A stretch of DNA of 64,000 bases from Massilia sp. 9096 (GCF_000745265.1 NZ_JQNN01000001.1:558001-622000); one strand, 5' to 3'. Shown: positions 26,170 to 35,056, counted from the first letter of the stretch. Numbers and translations are program-made. Notes: generated by a model from the letters alone, not told the origin.

Positions 26170-26969
26170 AGTCGCACCTGTCGCGCTATCTTCCTTCCCA
26201 GCCGCCGCGCCAATGCTCGGGCAAAGGCCGGCGCGAGCGCGGCATGGTGCTGCTGTTCGCCTTGCTGCTGATGCTGGTCGCGATGATCGCCGCCCTGGCC
26301 GTGGCGCGTACCGGCTTCGCCTCGATCGCTGGTGCGCGCCATGAACGCGAGCGCCTGCTGGCGCACGGCGCGGCCGAAGCGGCACTGCGCGACGCCGAGC
26401 GCGACATCGCGGGCGCCGGCCCGCCGGCACGCGCGGCCATGTTCGCGCCAGGCGCGGCGCCGGCCTGGCCCAGCGGCTGCGGGCAGGGCGCCGCCGATCG
26501 TGGCCTGTGCGCACAGACCAACCCGCCGGCCTGGCAGGCGCTCGACCTGGCCGCGCCCGGCAACCCGGCGCTGGTTCCCTACGGCGGCGTCACCGGCGCG
26601 CCGATCGGTACCGGCGGCCTGCTGCCCGCGCGTGCGCCCGTCTACCTGATCGAACGGCTGGCGCCAGGCGCCCAGCCGGGCGCGTTGTACCGGATCACGG
26701 CGATCGGTTTCGGCGCGCAGGCGTCGATGCTGGTGGTGCTGCAGGCCCTGTACCGCACGCCCGCTGCGCCATCCGCTCCGCCGGCGCCTGCGCCAGCGCC
26801 TGCCGGTCCTGCCGGCGCTGCCGATGACCAGAACGATGACGGCGACCATGACGGGAGCGGCGGCGCCAGCCCGGCTGCGCCTTCTCAATCGTCGCCGCTG
26901 CCGGCCGGCCGCATCGGCGCGCGCGAGATCGTCAACTGGCGCCAGCTGCACGCCCAGGCCCAGCCTTGA
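26166..26969 (+). CDS. pilX: Type IV pilus assembly protein PilX
   Basis: ATG at 26166 overlaps the pilW stop. The 267-residue product begins with a basic leader, then RERGMVLLFALLLMLVAMIAALAVARTG, the PilX_N hydrophobic pattern, in which the mature +5 Glu is absent as in PilX proteins. The AALRDAERDI segment is typical of this family. The last ~65 residues are Ala/Pro-rich then Asp/Gly-rich (DDQNDDGDHDGSGG), unusual for PilX and possibly a linker. pilY1, normally the next gene, is missing; pilE follows after 53 bp. Confidence 0.82.
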   Translation: MKSHLSRYLPSQPPRQCSGKGRRERGMVLLFALLLMLVAMIAALAVARTGFASIAGARHERERLLAHGAAEAALRDAERDIAGAGPPARAAMFAPGAAPAWPSGCGQGAADRGLCAQTNPPAWQALDLAAPGNPALVPYGGVTGAPIGTGGLLPARAPVYLIERLAPGAQPGALYRITAIGFGAQASMLVVLQALYRTPAAPSAPPAPAPAPAGPAGAADDQNDDGDHDGSGGASPAAPSQSSPLPAGRIGAREIVNWRQLHAQAQP

Positions 26970-27022
26970 ATCCGGCATCGCGAACAACACCCGCATCACT
27001 GCACACGAACGAAGGAGACCCG

Positions 27023-27490
27023 ATGGACGACACAAGAACGGACTGGGGCTTCACCCTGGTCGAAATGATGATCGTGATGGCGATCGTCGTGATCCTGGCG
27101 GCGCTGGCCTGGCCCAGCTACAGCCGCCAGACGGTGCGCGTCAAGCGCGTCGAGGGCCAGGTCGCGCTGATCGACGCCATGCAGCAGCAGGAACGTTTCC
27201 GCTCGCAGCACAACCGCTACCTCGAATTTTCCTCGACGGCCAGCGAGGACGAGGCGCAGGCCTTTCATTGGTGGTCCGGGCACGCTCCGGCCAGCAGCGC
27301 CTACGAGCTCGATGCGCACGCGTGCGCGGACACGCCGCTGGCCGAGTGCGTCGAGATACGCGCCCGGCCCGGCACCGCCAAGGTCGACGCGCGCTTTCGC
27401 GATCCCGACTGCGGCGTGCTGACGCTGGACAGCCTGGGCCGCCAGGGCGCCGAGCCGGCCGCGGGCGCCAACGTGCGCTGCTGGCCATGA
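27023..27490 (+). CDS. pilE: Type IV pilin / minor pilin PilE
   Basis: ATG 27023 is preceded by GAAGGAGA and gives 155 residues; a longer frame starting upstream adds a non-conserved leader. The prepilin site is after Gly9: WGFTLVEMMIVMAIVVILAALAWPSY with Glu at +5. The C-terminal region contains two Cys (residues ~114 and ~122) and another near the end, compatible with a disulfide-bonded D-region. It is probably the PilE-type minor pilin of the fimbrial cluster rather than the major PilA, judging by context. Confidence 0.85.
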   Translation: MDDTRTDWGFTLVEMMIVMAIVVILAALAWPSYSRQTVRVKRVEGQVALIDAMQQQERFRSQHNRYLEFSSTASEDEAQAFHWWSGHAPASSAYELDAHACADTPLAECVEIRARPGTAKVDARFRDPDCGVLTLDSLGRQGAEPAAGANVRCWP

Positions 27491-28062
27491 GGCCCGGCCG
27501 CAGGGGCGCGATGACGCTGATCGAATCGCTGGTCGTGCTGGCGATCGCCAGTGTGGCCCTCGGCCTGGCGGCGCCCGACCTGGCTGCGCTGCTGCGCGTG
27601 CAGCGCTTGAGAGCGGCCAGCGGCGAGCTGTTCGCCGCAGTCGGCCTCGCGCGTGCGCAGGCGCTGGCGCGCGGCGAGATCGTCGTGCTGGCGCCGCACG
27701 ATCCGGCCGGCCTGGACTGGCGCAGCGGCTGGACCGTGTTCGTCGACCGCGACGGCGACGGCCGGCCCGGCGCGGGAGAAGAGCGGCTGCTCGAGCACGG
27801 CCCGCTGGCGAGCGGCATCGCGGTCGACTACGCCTTCACGAGCCCAGCGCCGCCGCACTATATCGCCTACAATGGCGCCGGGCGCGGCTGCAGTGCGGCC
27901 AACGCAGCGCAATCGCGCCTGGGCACGCTGTCGCTGTTCGCCGGGATTGAGGGCGGCGACGCGATCCGCCGTATTAAAATCAACATGCTGGGCCGGGCGC
28001 GCTTGTGCGATCCGGCGCGCGACGCCGGTTGCGACGGCGCCGCCGCACCGTCCGGCCCATGA
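27487..28062 (+). CDS. fimT: FimT/FimU/GspH-type minor pseudopilin
   Basis: The ATG at 27487 overlaps the pilE stop (ATGA). The 191-residue protein has MRPGRRGAMTLIESLVVLAI: to put Glu at +5 the cleavage must follow Ala8 rather than the usual Gly, a tolerated but uncommon variant. The GspH/FimT region follows (LRAASGELFAAVGLARAQALARGEIVVL, then WTVFVDRDGDG). The cluster order is unusual, as fimT normally comes first. The ribD start codon overlaps its stop. Confidence 0.8.
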   Translation: MRPGRRGAMTLIESLVVLAIASVALGLAAPDLAALLRVQRLRAASGELFAAVGLARAQALARGEIVVLAPHDPAGLDWRSGWTVFVDRDGDGRPGAGEERLLEHGPLASGIAVDYAFTSPAPPHYIAYNGAGRGCSAANAAQSRLGTLSLFAGIEGGDAIRRIKINMLGRARLCDPARDAGCDGAAAPSGP

Positions 28063-29270
28063 CGCTTGCCCTTGACTCTTATCCCTTGATCGATCGAGAC
28101 CGAACCACCGTGCAGACAGACACAGCGCAGATTCACGACGATGCCGCAGGCATGGCCCTGGCCCTGGCCTGGGCGGCGAAGGGCATGTACATCACCACGC
28201 CCAATCCGCGCATCGGCTGCGTGATCGTGTGCGACGGGGAGGTGATCGGCGCCGGCCACACCCAGCCGGTCGGCCAGGCGCACGCCGAGGTGCAAGCGCT
28301 GCGCGACGCCGCCGCACGCGGCAACGACGTGCGCGGCGCCACCGCCTACGTCACGCTGGAGCCGTGCAGTCACTACGGCCGCACGCCGCCGTGTTCGCTC
28401 GCGCTGGTGCAGGCGGGACTGGGCCGCGTGGTCTCTGCCATGGTGGATCCGAATCCGCTGGTGGCCGGGCGTGGCCTGGCCCAGCTGAGCGAGGCCGGCA
28501 TCCAGGTGGCGTCGGGCACGATGGCCGAGCAGGCCTATGAATTGAACATCGGCTTCTTCCAGCGCATGCGCCACGGCCGGCCCTGGGTGCGCCTCAAAAC
28601 CGCCGCCAGCCTGGACGGCGTCACCGCGCTCGAAAACGGCGAAAGCCAGTGGATCACCGGCCCGGACGCGCGCCTGGACGGCCATCGCTGGCGCGCGCGC
28701 GCGAGCGCGATCCTGACCGGCATCGGCACCGTGAAAGCCGACGATCCGCAGCTGACCGTGCGCGGCGTCGAGGCCGAGATCGGCCCGTTCGTGCCGCCGC
28801 GCCGCGTGATCGTCGACAGCCGCCTCGACATCGCCCTGGATGCGCGCATTCTGCAGGGCGAGCCGTGCTGGATCGTCGCCGCCCAGCCGGATGCGGACAA
28901 GGAAGCCGCCCTGCGCGCGGCCGGCCACGAGATCATCATGCTGCCGAACGCCAAGGGCAAGGTCGATTTGCCGGCGCTGATGCAGGAACTCGGCCGGCGC
29001 GAAATCAACGAACTGCACGTCGAGGCCGGCTCGAAACTGAACGCCTCGCTGGTGCGCGAGGGCTGCGTCGACGAATTGCTGGTCTACCTGGCGCCCAGCC
29101 TGATCGGGCCGGGGCAGGGCATGTGCGCGCTGCCGCCGCTGGCGCGCCTGGCCGACAAGAAGCAGCTGCGCTTCCACGCCATCGACCGCGTCGGCAGCGA
29201 CGTGCGCATCCTGGCGCGCTTCGAAGACCGACAGCCGCCGGCGCGAGCCGTATCCCAAGAATCGAATTGA
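28059..29270 (+). CDS. ribD: Bifunctional riboflavin deaminase/reductase RibD
   Basis: The first possible ATG (28059) overlaps the fimT stop and gives 403 residues; a GTG at 28110 would drop a non-conserved 17-residue leader and may be the true start. The deaminase domain has HAE (75-77) and the zinc site PC...C (Cys103, Cys112 in EPCSHYGRTPPC). The reductase domain (PWVRLKTAASLDG onward) has the NADPH-binding ELHVEAGSKLNASL. RibD carries out the second and third steps from GTP to riboflavin in the cytoplasm. ribE follows after 22 bp. Confidence 0.94.
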   Translation: MTLALDSYPLIDRDRTTVQTDTAQIHDDAAGMALALAWAAKGMYITTPNPRIGCVIVCDGEVIGAGHTQPVGQAHAEVQALRDAAARGNDVRGATAYVTLEPCSHYGRTPPCSLALVQAGLGRVVSAMVDPNPLVAGRGLAQLSEAGIQVASGTMAEQAYELNIGFFQRMRHGRPWVRLKTAASLDGVTALENGESQWITGPDARLDGHRWRARASAILTGIGTVKADDPQLTVRGVEAEIGPFVPPRRVIVDSRLDIALDARILQGEPCWIVAAQPDADKEAALRAAGHEIIMLPNAKGKVDLPALMQELGRREINELHVEAGSKLNASLVREGCVDELLVYLAPSLIGPGQGMCALPPLARLADKKQLRFHAIDRVGSDVRILARFEDRQPPARAVSQESN

Positions 29271-29292
29271 ACTGAACCAAGAAGGAACAAGC

Positions 29293-29922
29293 ATGTTTAC
29301 TGGTATCGTCGCTGCCGTCGGCAGCATCCAAGCCGTCAAGCCGCTCGAAGGCGGCTCGTTCGCCGGCGTGCGCCTCGAGATCGACTGTGGCGGCCTGCCG
29401 CTGGCCGACGTCGCGCTGGGCGACTCGATCGCCATCAACGGCGCCTGCATGACGGTGGTCGAGAAAACCGCCCAAAGCTTCGCGGTCGACGTCTCGCGCG
29501 AAAGCCTGAACCGCACCGTCGGCCTGGACCAGCCGGGCGAAGTCAACCTGGAAAAGGCGCTGACGCTGGCCGAGCGCCTGGGCGGCCACCTGGTGTCGGG
29601 CCACGTCGACGGCCTGGGCGACGTGCACAGCTTCGAGCCGATCGGCGAGTCGTACCAGCTGGTGATCGACGCACCGGTGGAACTGGGCAAGTTTCTGGCC
29701 TACAAAGGCTCGGTGGTGGTCAACGGCGTCTCGCTGACCGTCAACAACGTCCAAGACCTGGAAGTCGGTGGGAAGAAGGTCTGCCGTTTCTCGATCAACC
29801 TGATCCCGCACACGATCGCCGTGACGACGCTGAAGCACCTGCACGCCGGCGCCAAGGTCAACCTGGAGATCGACCTGATCGCGCGCTATGTCGAGCGCAT
29901 GCTGAGCGCGGCCAAGGCCTGA
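29293..29922 (+). CDS. ribE: Riboflavin synthase alpha chain
   Basis: The 209-residue protein begins MFTGIVAAVG, the invariant riboflavin-synthase N-terminus. It consists of two lumazine-binding repeats: the first with NGACMTVVEKTAQSFAVDVS and ESLNRT, the second with GGHLVSGHVDGLGDV, VVNGVSLTVNNVQ and NLIPHT. It dismutates two 6,7-dimethyl-8-ribityllumazine into riboflavin. GAAGGA precedes the ATG. It is paired with ribD here, while ribBX-ribH sit about 9.5 kb away; the intervening genes are unrelated. Confidence 0.95.
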   Translation: MFTGIVAAVGSIQAVKPLEGGSFAGVRLEIDCGGLPLADVALGDSIAINGACMTVVEKTAQSFAVDVSRESLNRTVGLDQPGEVNLEKALTLAERLGGHLVSGHVDGLGDVHSFEPIGESYQLVIDAPVELGKFLAYKGSVVVNGVSLTVNNVQDLEVGGKKVCRFSINLIPHTIAVTTLKHLHAGAKVNLEIDLIARYVERMLSAAKA

Positions 29923-29973
29923 GGCGCTTCGGTGCCGTGAATGAATGAAGACGTCGCAAGGGAACGACGTCGA

Positions 29974-30002
29974 GAGCATTCTCGCCGGCCGGCGGAATGC
30001 TC
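29974..30002 (+). other. Near-perfect 29-bp palindrome after ribE
   Basis: GAGCATTC (29974-29981) pairs with GAATGCTC (29995-30002), and the 12 bases between (CGCCGGCCGGCG) are themselves a perfect palindrome, with one unpaired T. A direct repeat of GACGTC lies just upstream. There is no T-tract, so it is an RNA 3'-end hairpin or a DNA cruciform/protein site rather than a clear terminator. Confidence 0.4.
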
Positions 30003-30119
30003 GTATCGGCGCCGCGTCATGGACAAATAAAGCTTCCGGAAAGCGCTGGCGATAATGTCTGCTTCGCTCCGAAGCGTCCGGTCAGCAAAACGATGGAAAT
30101 CGGTCGGGCACCGTGTACT

Positions 30120-30575
30120 TCATTTTGAGAACGATGCATAAACTGTCCATTCTGGATCACGAACAGCTATGCATTGCACGTCATGCGATGTCGTTTCGAC
30201 TCTCAACCTCTCATGAATACCTGCGACAGACCCACCGTTTTGGATATGGAAAACAAATTCCTTGAAAGTACCGGTTGTTATCGTCAGTACATGAATGGCT
30301 GGGCCAGATAACTTGAGATACGAAAGGATTTTCTCCTCCATCTGATTCAGAACAGCGTTCTCGGATGAGAATGAGCCTTCATCAAAATTCGGATGCTCGA
30401 ACGGTATCGCAAAGCCAACGCGTATTCCTAGTGACGGATGCTTCGACCAACGCTTCGCAGTTGTGTTGATTCTAACGAGCATTGGACCATCGGCCGTCGA
30501 TGCTCGCATTACCGACCACAATTCCTCGTCTTCATTGAGGTCATCGATCGGTAGGTGTTTCTTGAAAGGCCACAT
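30120..30575 (-). CDS. DUF695-like protein in low-GC DNA
   Basis: ATG at 30575 gives 151 residues beginning MWPFKKHLPIDDLNEDEELW; a longer frame adds an Arg/Pro-rich shadow leader. The pattern of a Trp near the start, DGPMLVRINTTAKRW, GIRVGFAIPFEHPN and KEFVFHIQNGG resembles DUF695, a small cytoplasmic domain of unknown function. The coding DNA is clearly poorer in G+C than its neighbours (~40-45% in the lines I counted), a sign of recent acquisition. No strong ribosome-binding site is visible. Confidence 0.6.
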   Translation of the reverse strand: MWPFKKHLPIDDLNEDEELWSVMRASTADGPMLVRINTTAKRWSKHPSLGIRVGFAIPFEHPNFDEGSFSSENAVLNQMEEKILSYLKLSGPAIHVLTITTGTFKEFVFHIQNGGSVAGIHERLRVETTSHDVQCIAVRDPEWTVYASFSK

Positions 30576-30734
30576 AGCTATTCGTGAAGATTTTGTATGA
30601 TGGCCGGGCCCAAGGGCCTGACCGTGCGGTGATGCTGCCGCCGCTCGTGGCCGAACGCGACCCTTCGTAAGCCTCAGGGCGCACGTCCACATCCAGCGGC
30701 ACACGCCCAGGTCCGCCACGCAGGCGTATGCCTT

Positions 30735-31892
30735 CTAGTGTTCATCAAGGTGCAGTCGGAACGGAAACCGCATGGCGCACGGCTGGCCGCGGCATAGCGC
30801 GGGTTTGTATCGAAGCGAAGCCGCCCCGGCAGCCGCATAACGTCGCAGGTCGGGCGTGTCGAGACCGCCCAGGCCGATGGTGGACACCTTGCCGTCGGGG
30901 CCCACGTTCGCATAAATGATGACGTCGCCGCGCAGCCGCAACGCACCGCTGATTCTCGACATGATCTTGTAGAACTCCATCGGCCCGTCGAGAGGGTAAG
31001 GGGGCTCATCGCCTTCCTCTAGTGCCGGGTAATAGCTTTGAACCAGGCGCTTTTGCTCGGGCGTGAGTGCGGCGTACCCGACATCGGGCGGCACTACGCT
31101 CCCTCGTGCAACTTCGCGCGGTAGATATGCCCCATTCGCCGTCTCTGTGACCACTTCATACGTTCTTTCGGCTTTGGGCGGCGGCGCAGTGCCGGCGATG
31201 CGCCCATCCACGAATTCGCCCTCGAAATGACGGCCGCTGCCTGTGTAAGTCAGTACGCCATGCCCGTGCCGCTTGCCGCCATGCCACTGGCCGACATACT
31301 CGCCGCCGAGCGCATACTTGATGTGTCCCTGGCCCTCGTATTCGCCGTTCAGCCATTGACCCTCGTAGCGGTCGCCGACCGGCGATACGCCGATACCCGT
31401 CCCGGTACGCTCCCCATGCCGTACCTCGCCTTCGTACATTCGTCCGTCCGGATCGAGAAACGTCCCTTTACCATCGGGGAAGCCGTCCTTGAAGGTACCC
31501 GTGTAGAAGGCGCCGCCGCCCAGTGCCAGCGCAGCTTCACCGTCGATCGCGCCGCGCCGCAATGTCGCTTCCAATCGAATGGCCTTGCCGTCCTTGCTGC
31601 GCCAACCCAGTTCGCCCGGCCCTTCGGCGTAGCCGTTCGTGCAAGCGCCCTTCCAGTCGACAGCACCCGACGGGGGAGGGACCACTGAACTGATCTTGCA
31701 GTCGGGGCGTCCAAGCCCATCCGGTTGCGCCTGCTGGGCTGCAACCGGCGTGGCGCATAACCAGACGGCAGTGAATCCCGCGGCCGGCAGTGCCAAGTGG
31801 CCGGCAGCGTGCATGCATGCGGACGATATTGTCTTGAGCCCGACAAAGGATCCCGACGACGCCCCGGCGCCGAAATGGCTTGTCTTTTTCAT
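30735..31892 (-). CDS. MORN-repeat protein with C-terminal TonB-like domain
   Basis: The 385-residue protein has a long N-terminal segment with one hydrophobic stretch (LALPAAGFTAVWLCATPVAA), probably a signal or anchor. About five MORN-type repeats follow (residues ~128-235; e.g. FYTGTFKDGFPDGKGTF, RYEGQWLNGEYEGQG, EYVGQWHGGKRHGHG, HFEGEFVDG). The C-terminal ~85 residues (DVIIYANVGPDGKVSTIGLG to FPFRLHLDEH) resemble the TonB C-terminal fold, with a Cys pair CRGQPC. MORN repeats form extended beta sheets that bind lipids or proteins. The combination suggests an envelope protein contacting a partner in the periplasm, with unknown role. Confidence 0.72.
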   Translation of the reverse strand: MKKTSHFGAGASSGSFVGLKTISSACMHAAGHLALPAAGFTAVWLCATPVAAQQAQPDGLGRPDCKISSVVPPPSGAVDWKGACTNGYAEGPGELGWRSKDGKAIRLEATLRRGAIDGEAALALGGGAFYTGTFKDGFPDGKGTFLDPDGRMYEGEVRHGERTGTGIGVSPVGDRYEGQWLNGEYEGQGHIKYALGGEYVGQWHGGKRHGHGVLTYTGSGRHFEGEFVDGRIAGTAPPPKAERTYEVVTETANGAYLPREVARGSVVPPDVGYAALTPEQKRLVQSYYPALEEGDEPPYPLDGPMEFYKIMSRISGALRLRGDVIIYANVGPDGKVSTIGLGGLDTPDLRRYAAAGAASLRYKPALCRGQPCAMRFPFRLHLDEH

Positions 31893-32211
31893 TTTCCAGC
31901 TCCAGGTCTCTCAACAGTGTGCAAACGGTCCTCCGGCAATGGTTTGATTCGTCCTCCGCTGATGGCGGATGGCAGACGTTGTCGAGCAGACAGTCTACGG
32001 TTGAGTTGTCCTGGGAGCAAGTGCCCTGTTTATCTGCCTTCATTCAGCCCGGACACGACACGAAACAGTTCTCCCATTCTCGTCCATTTGGCGTAGACTG
32101 CCCGATGGCAATTTCGTCAACCATAGGCAAGACATTTGCCTGTCGGTGTGTTTACGCGAAAGCCCCATACCTACCCCTGATGGAAGAACCACGACAAAAA
32201 TAGGACGTGAA
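31893..32211. other. 319-bp divergent intergenic region
   Basis: This stretch lies between the divergent MORN and S9-peptidase genes. I see no convincing small gene, RNA or repeat; the short open frames have no codon bias or start signals. It is less GC-rich than the flanking genes and must hold the two promoters, but I could not identify clear -35/-10 pairs. Confidence 0.5.
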
Positions 32212-34164
32212 ATGACTCAGTTGAATGCAATCGTGCGCGGCGGCGCGCTGGCGGCGCTGCTGGCGGCAAGCGGTCTGTGCTCGGCGGATGCGGGCGGCAT
32301 CCATAACTACCGCGGCCTGGCGATGAATGCCGCCGGCGACCGCATCGCCAGCATGGAATCAAGCGAGGGCGACCGCGCCGGCGGACGCATCGTGGTGCGC
32401 GCGAGCAGCGACGGCAAGATCGTCTCGAGCTACGAGCGCACCGCCGCTTGCGCCAACTGCCGCCTGGACGGCCTGGCCTGGTCGCCGGACGGCAAGGCGA
32501 TGGCCATGATCGGCACCGACGCCAAGGCCGGCACCGCCACCGTCTACGTGCTGCGCGACGGTAAATTCAGCACCGTCACGACCGTCAAGGGCATCGCCAA
32601 CACCGTGCGCTGGTCGCCGGATGGGCGCCAGCTGGCCTTGCTGGCCACGGTCGGCGCCAAGAAGCTGACCGGCGCGGTGGAAGCGGGTGAGCGCCAGATC
32701 GGTGAGATCGGCCTGTCCCAGAACGAGGACGAGCAGCGCATCGCCGTGGTGGCGGCCAGCGGCGGCGAGGCGCGCCTGGTGTCCCCGGGCGACACCTTCG
32801 TCTACGAGTACGACTGGACCCCGGACGGGCGCGGCTTCGTGGTCACCAGCGCCAAGGGTAACGGCGACAACAACTGGTGGGTCGCGACCCTCGGCCACGT
32901 CGACGCCGCCAGCGGCGCGCTGCGCGTGATCGCCGCGCCGAAGATGCAGATGAACATGCCGCACGTGTCGCCGGACGGTTCTACCGTCGCCTTCATCGGC
33001 GGCCTGATGAGCGACTTCGGCTCGATCGGCGGCGACGTGTACACCGTACCGCTGGCCGGCGGCCAGCCGGTCGACGCCACCCCGGACTACCGCGCCACCG
33101 TCACCGGCATCAGCTGGCGCGGTAAGACCATCCTGGCTTCGGTGCTGGCCGGCAGCGACGCCGCCATCGCCCAGATCGATCCGACGGCCAGGACCAACCG
33201 CACGCTGTGGCACGGCCCGGTGTCGGCATCGGCCTCGCGCGACGGCCACTTCGCCTTCAGCGCCGACGGCCAACGCGCCGCCTCGGTGCTGGAAGACTAT
33301 GAGCACGCGCCCTACATCGTCGCCGGCAATTTGCCGGAGCTGAAGGCGATCACCACCGACAACGCCGGCTTCGCGGCCAACGTCAGCTCGAAGAACATCA
33401 CCTGGACCAACGACGGCTACCACGTGCAGGGCTGGCTGATCGGCCCGCGCAAGGTCGACGCCGGCAAGACCTATCCGATGATCGTGATGGTGCACGGCGG
33501 CCCGTCGGCGGCGGTGACCCCGCGTTACGTTTCAAGCGGCGAGGGCGGCGGCCTGGCGCGCGACCTGGTCGAGCAAGGCTATTTCGTGTTCATGCCGAAC
33601 CCGCGCGGCAGCTATGGCCAGGGCGAAGCGTTCACCAGCGCCAACCGCAAGGACTTCGGCCGCGGCGACTGGAGCGACATCCTGGCCGGCGTCGACGCCG
33701 TGATCAAGGCGGCGCCGGTCGACGGCAACCGCCTGGGCCTGATGGGCCACTCCTACGGCGGCTACATGACGATGTGGGGCGTGACCCACAGCACGCGCTT
33801 CAAGGCCGCGGTGGCCGGCGCCGGCATCGCCAACTGGATCAGCTACTACGGCCAGAACGGCATCGACACCTGGATGGTGCCGTTCTTCGGCGCCACCATG
33901 TACGACGATCCGGCCGTGTACCGCGCCGCCTCGCCGATCGAGAACATCAAAGCCGCGAAGACGCCGACCCTGGTCTACGTCGGCGAGCGCGATGTCGAGT
34001 GCCCGCCGGCCCAGTCCTTCGAGTTCTGGCACGGCCTGCGCGCGATGAACGTGCCGACCACGCTGCTGGTGTACGACGGCGAAGGCCACGCCTTCCGCAA
34101 GCCGGAAAACCAGAAGGACTTGCGCGCGCGCGAGCTGGCCTGGTTCGCCAAGTACCTGAAGTAA
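32212..34164 (+). CDS. S9 family prolyl-oligopeptidase-like peptidase (DPP/acyl-peptidase type)
   Basis: ATG 32212 with AGGA upstream gives 650 residues. A signal peptide is likely (residues 1 to ~27, GALAALLAASGLCSADA). The N-terminal half is a beta-propeller (repeats like LAWSPDGKAMAMIG, VRWSPDGRQLALLA, DWTPDGRGFVVTS); the C-terminal half is an alpha/beta-hydrolase. Catalytic residues are Ser514 in GHSYGGYMT, Asp594 in VGERDVECPP and His626 in GEGHAF. The enzyme should release dipeptides or acyl-amino acids from peptides in the periplasm. It appears monocistronic. Confidence 0.88.
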   Translation: MTQLNAIVRGGALAALLAASGLCSADAGGIHNYRGLAMNAAGDRIASMESSEGDRAGGRIVVRASSDGKIVSSYERTAACANCRLDGLAWSPDGKAMAMIGTDAKAGTATVYVLRDGKFSTVTTVKGIANTVRWSPDGRQLALLATVGAKKLTGAVEAGERQIGEIGLSQNEDEQRIAVVAASGGEARLVSPGDTFVYEYDWTPDGRGFVVTSAKGNGDNNWWVATLGHVDAASGALRVIAAPKMQMNMPHVSPDGSTVAFIGGLMSDFGSIGGDVYTVPLAGGQPVDATPDYRATVTGISWRGKTILASVLAGSDAAIAQIDPTARTNRTLWHGPVSASASRDGHFAFSADGQRAASVLEDYEHAPYIVAGNLPELKAITTDNAGFAANVSSKNITWTNDGYHVQGWLIGPRKVDAGKTYPMIVMVHGGPSAAVTPRYVSSGEGGGLARDLVEQGYFVFMPNPRGSYGQGEAFTSANRKDFGRGDWSDILAGVDAVIKAAPVDGNRLGLMGHSYGGYMTMWGVTHSTRFKAAVAGAGIANWISYYGQNGIDTWMVPFFGATMYDDPAVYRAASPIENIKAAKTPTLVYVGERDVECPPAQSFEFWHGLRAMNVPTTLLVYDGEGHAFRKPENQKDLRARELAWFAKYLK

Positions 34165-34182
34165 GTAGGTGAAACCGCTGGG

Positions 34183-34995
34183 TCAGGCGTCGAACGGACG
34201 CTGGCCCAGCACCGCCGCCACGTGGTCCACAAAACACGTGATGCGCGCGGCCAGCGCCGTGTTGCGGTAGTAGACCGCGTTGATCGGCTGGAGCACGTCC
34301 AGCGTCTGTTCGGCCAGCACCTGCACCAGCCGGCCGGTGGCGCGGTCTGCGCCGGTCATGAAATCCGATAGGCAGACGATGCCGAGGTCGGCCAGCGCCA
34401 TCTGGCGCAGCGTCTCGCCGCTGGACGAGGCGATGGTCGGGCGGATGCGCAGCAGGCTGCCGTCGACGGCGCGCAGCGGCCAGTCGTTCAGGGTCTCGGG
34501 CCGGTTAAAGCCGAGCAGCACGTGGTCGGTGAGTTCGCACGGCATCGTAGGCGTGCCCTGGCGCGCCAGGTAGCCAGGGCTGGCCAGCACGCGGATGCGG
34601 CTGGTGCCCAGCAGGCGCGCATGCAGCGTCGAATCCTTCAGCACACCGATGCGCAGCGCCACGTCGGTGCGCTTTTCGATCAGGTCGGTGATGCCTTCGT
34701 TCGAATCCAGTTCCAGTTCGACCTCGGGATAGCGCTCCCGGAAGCCCGCGAGCAGCGGCACCAGCACGTGCAGCATGAACGGCGTGGCGGCGTCGACCCG
34801 CAGGCGGCCCGCCGGACGCATGCGCCGCGCCGCCATCTGTTCTTCGGCGGCGTCGACCGCATCCAGGATCGTGCGCGCGTGCTCCAGGAAGGCCGCGCCT
34901 TCTTCCGTCAATTCGAGGCGGCGCGTGGTCCGGCGCAGCAGCGTGGTCTGCAGCTTGTCTTCGAGCCGGCCGAGGGTGCGGCTGGCCGCCGACAC
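34183..34995 (-). CDS. LysR-type regulator lacking the start of its DNA-binding domain (probable remnant)
   Basis: The readable frame gives 270 residues from a GTG at 34995. It begins in the middle of the helix-turn-helix (SAASRTLGRLEDKLQTTLLRRTTRRLELTEEG), so roughly the first 30-35 residues of a normal LysR protein (~300 aa) are missing. An in-frame stop (35008-35010) lies just upstream and no other frame supplies the lost part. No ribosome-binding site precedes the GTG. The effector-binding domain (RLRVDAATPFMLHVLVPLL onward) is intact. It is divergent from an MFS exporter it probably once regulated. Truncated pseudogene is most likely; a sequence error is the alternative. Confidence 0.7.
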   Translation of the reverse strand: MSAASRTLGRLEDKLQTTLLRRTTRRLELTEEGAAFLEHARTILDAVDAAEEQMAARRMRPAGRLRVDAATPFMLHVLVPLLAGFRERYPEVELELDSNEGITDLIEKRTDVALRIGVLKDSTLHARLLGTSRIRVLASPGYLARQGTPTMPCELTDHVLLGFNRPETLNDWPLRAVDGSLLRIRPTIASSSGETLRQMALADLGIVCLSDFMTGADRATGRLVQVLAEQTLDVLQPINAVYYRNTALAARITCFVDHVAAVLGQRPFDA

Positions 34996-35056
34996 CGCAA
35001 ATATAAATCAAGGACAATACCTCCATCGAAAAACCGCTCTCTTTTCAAGGTAAGCC

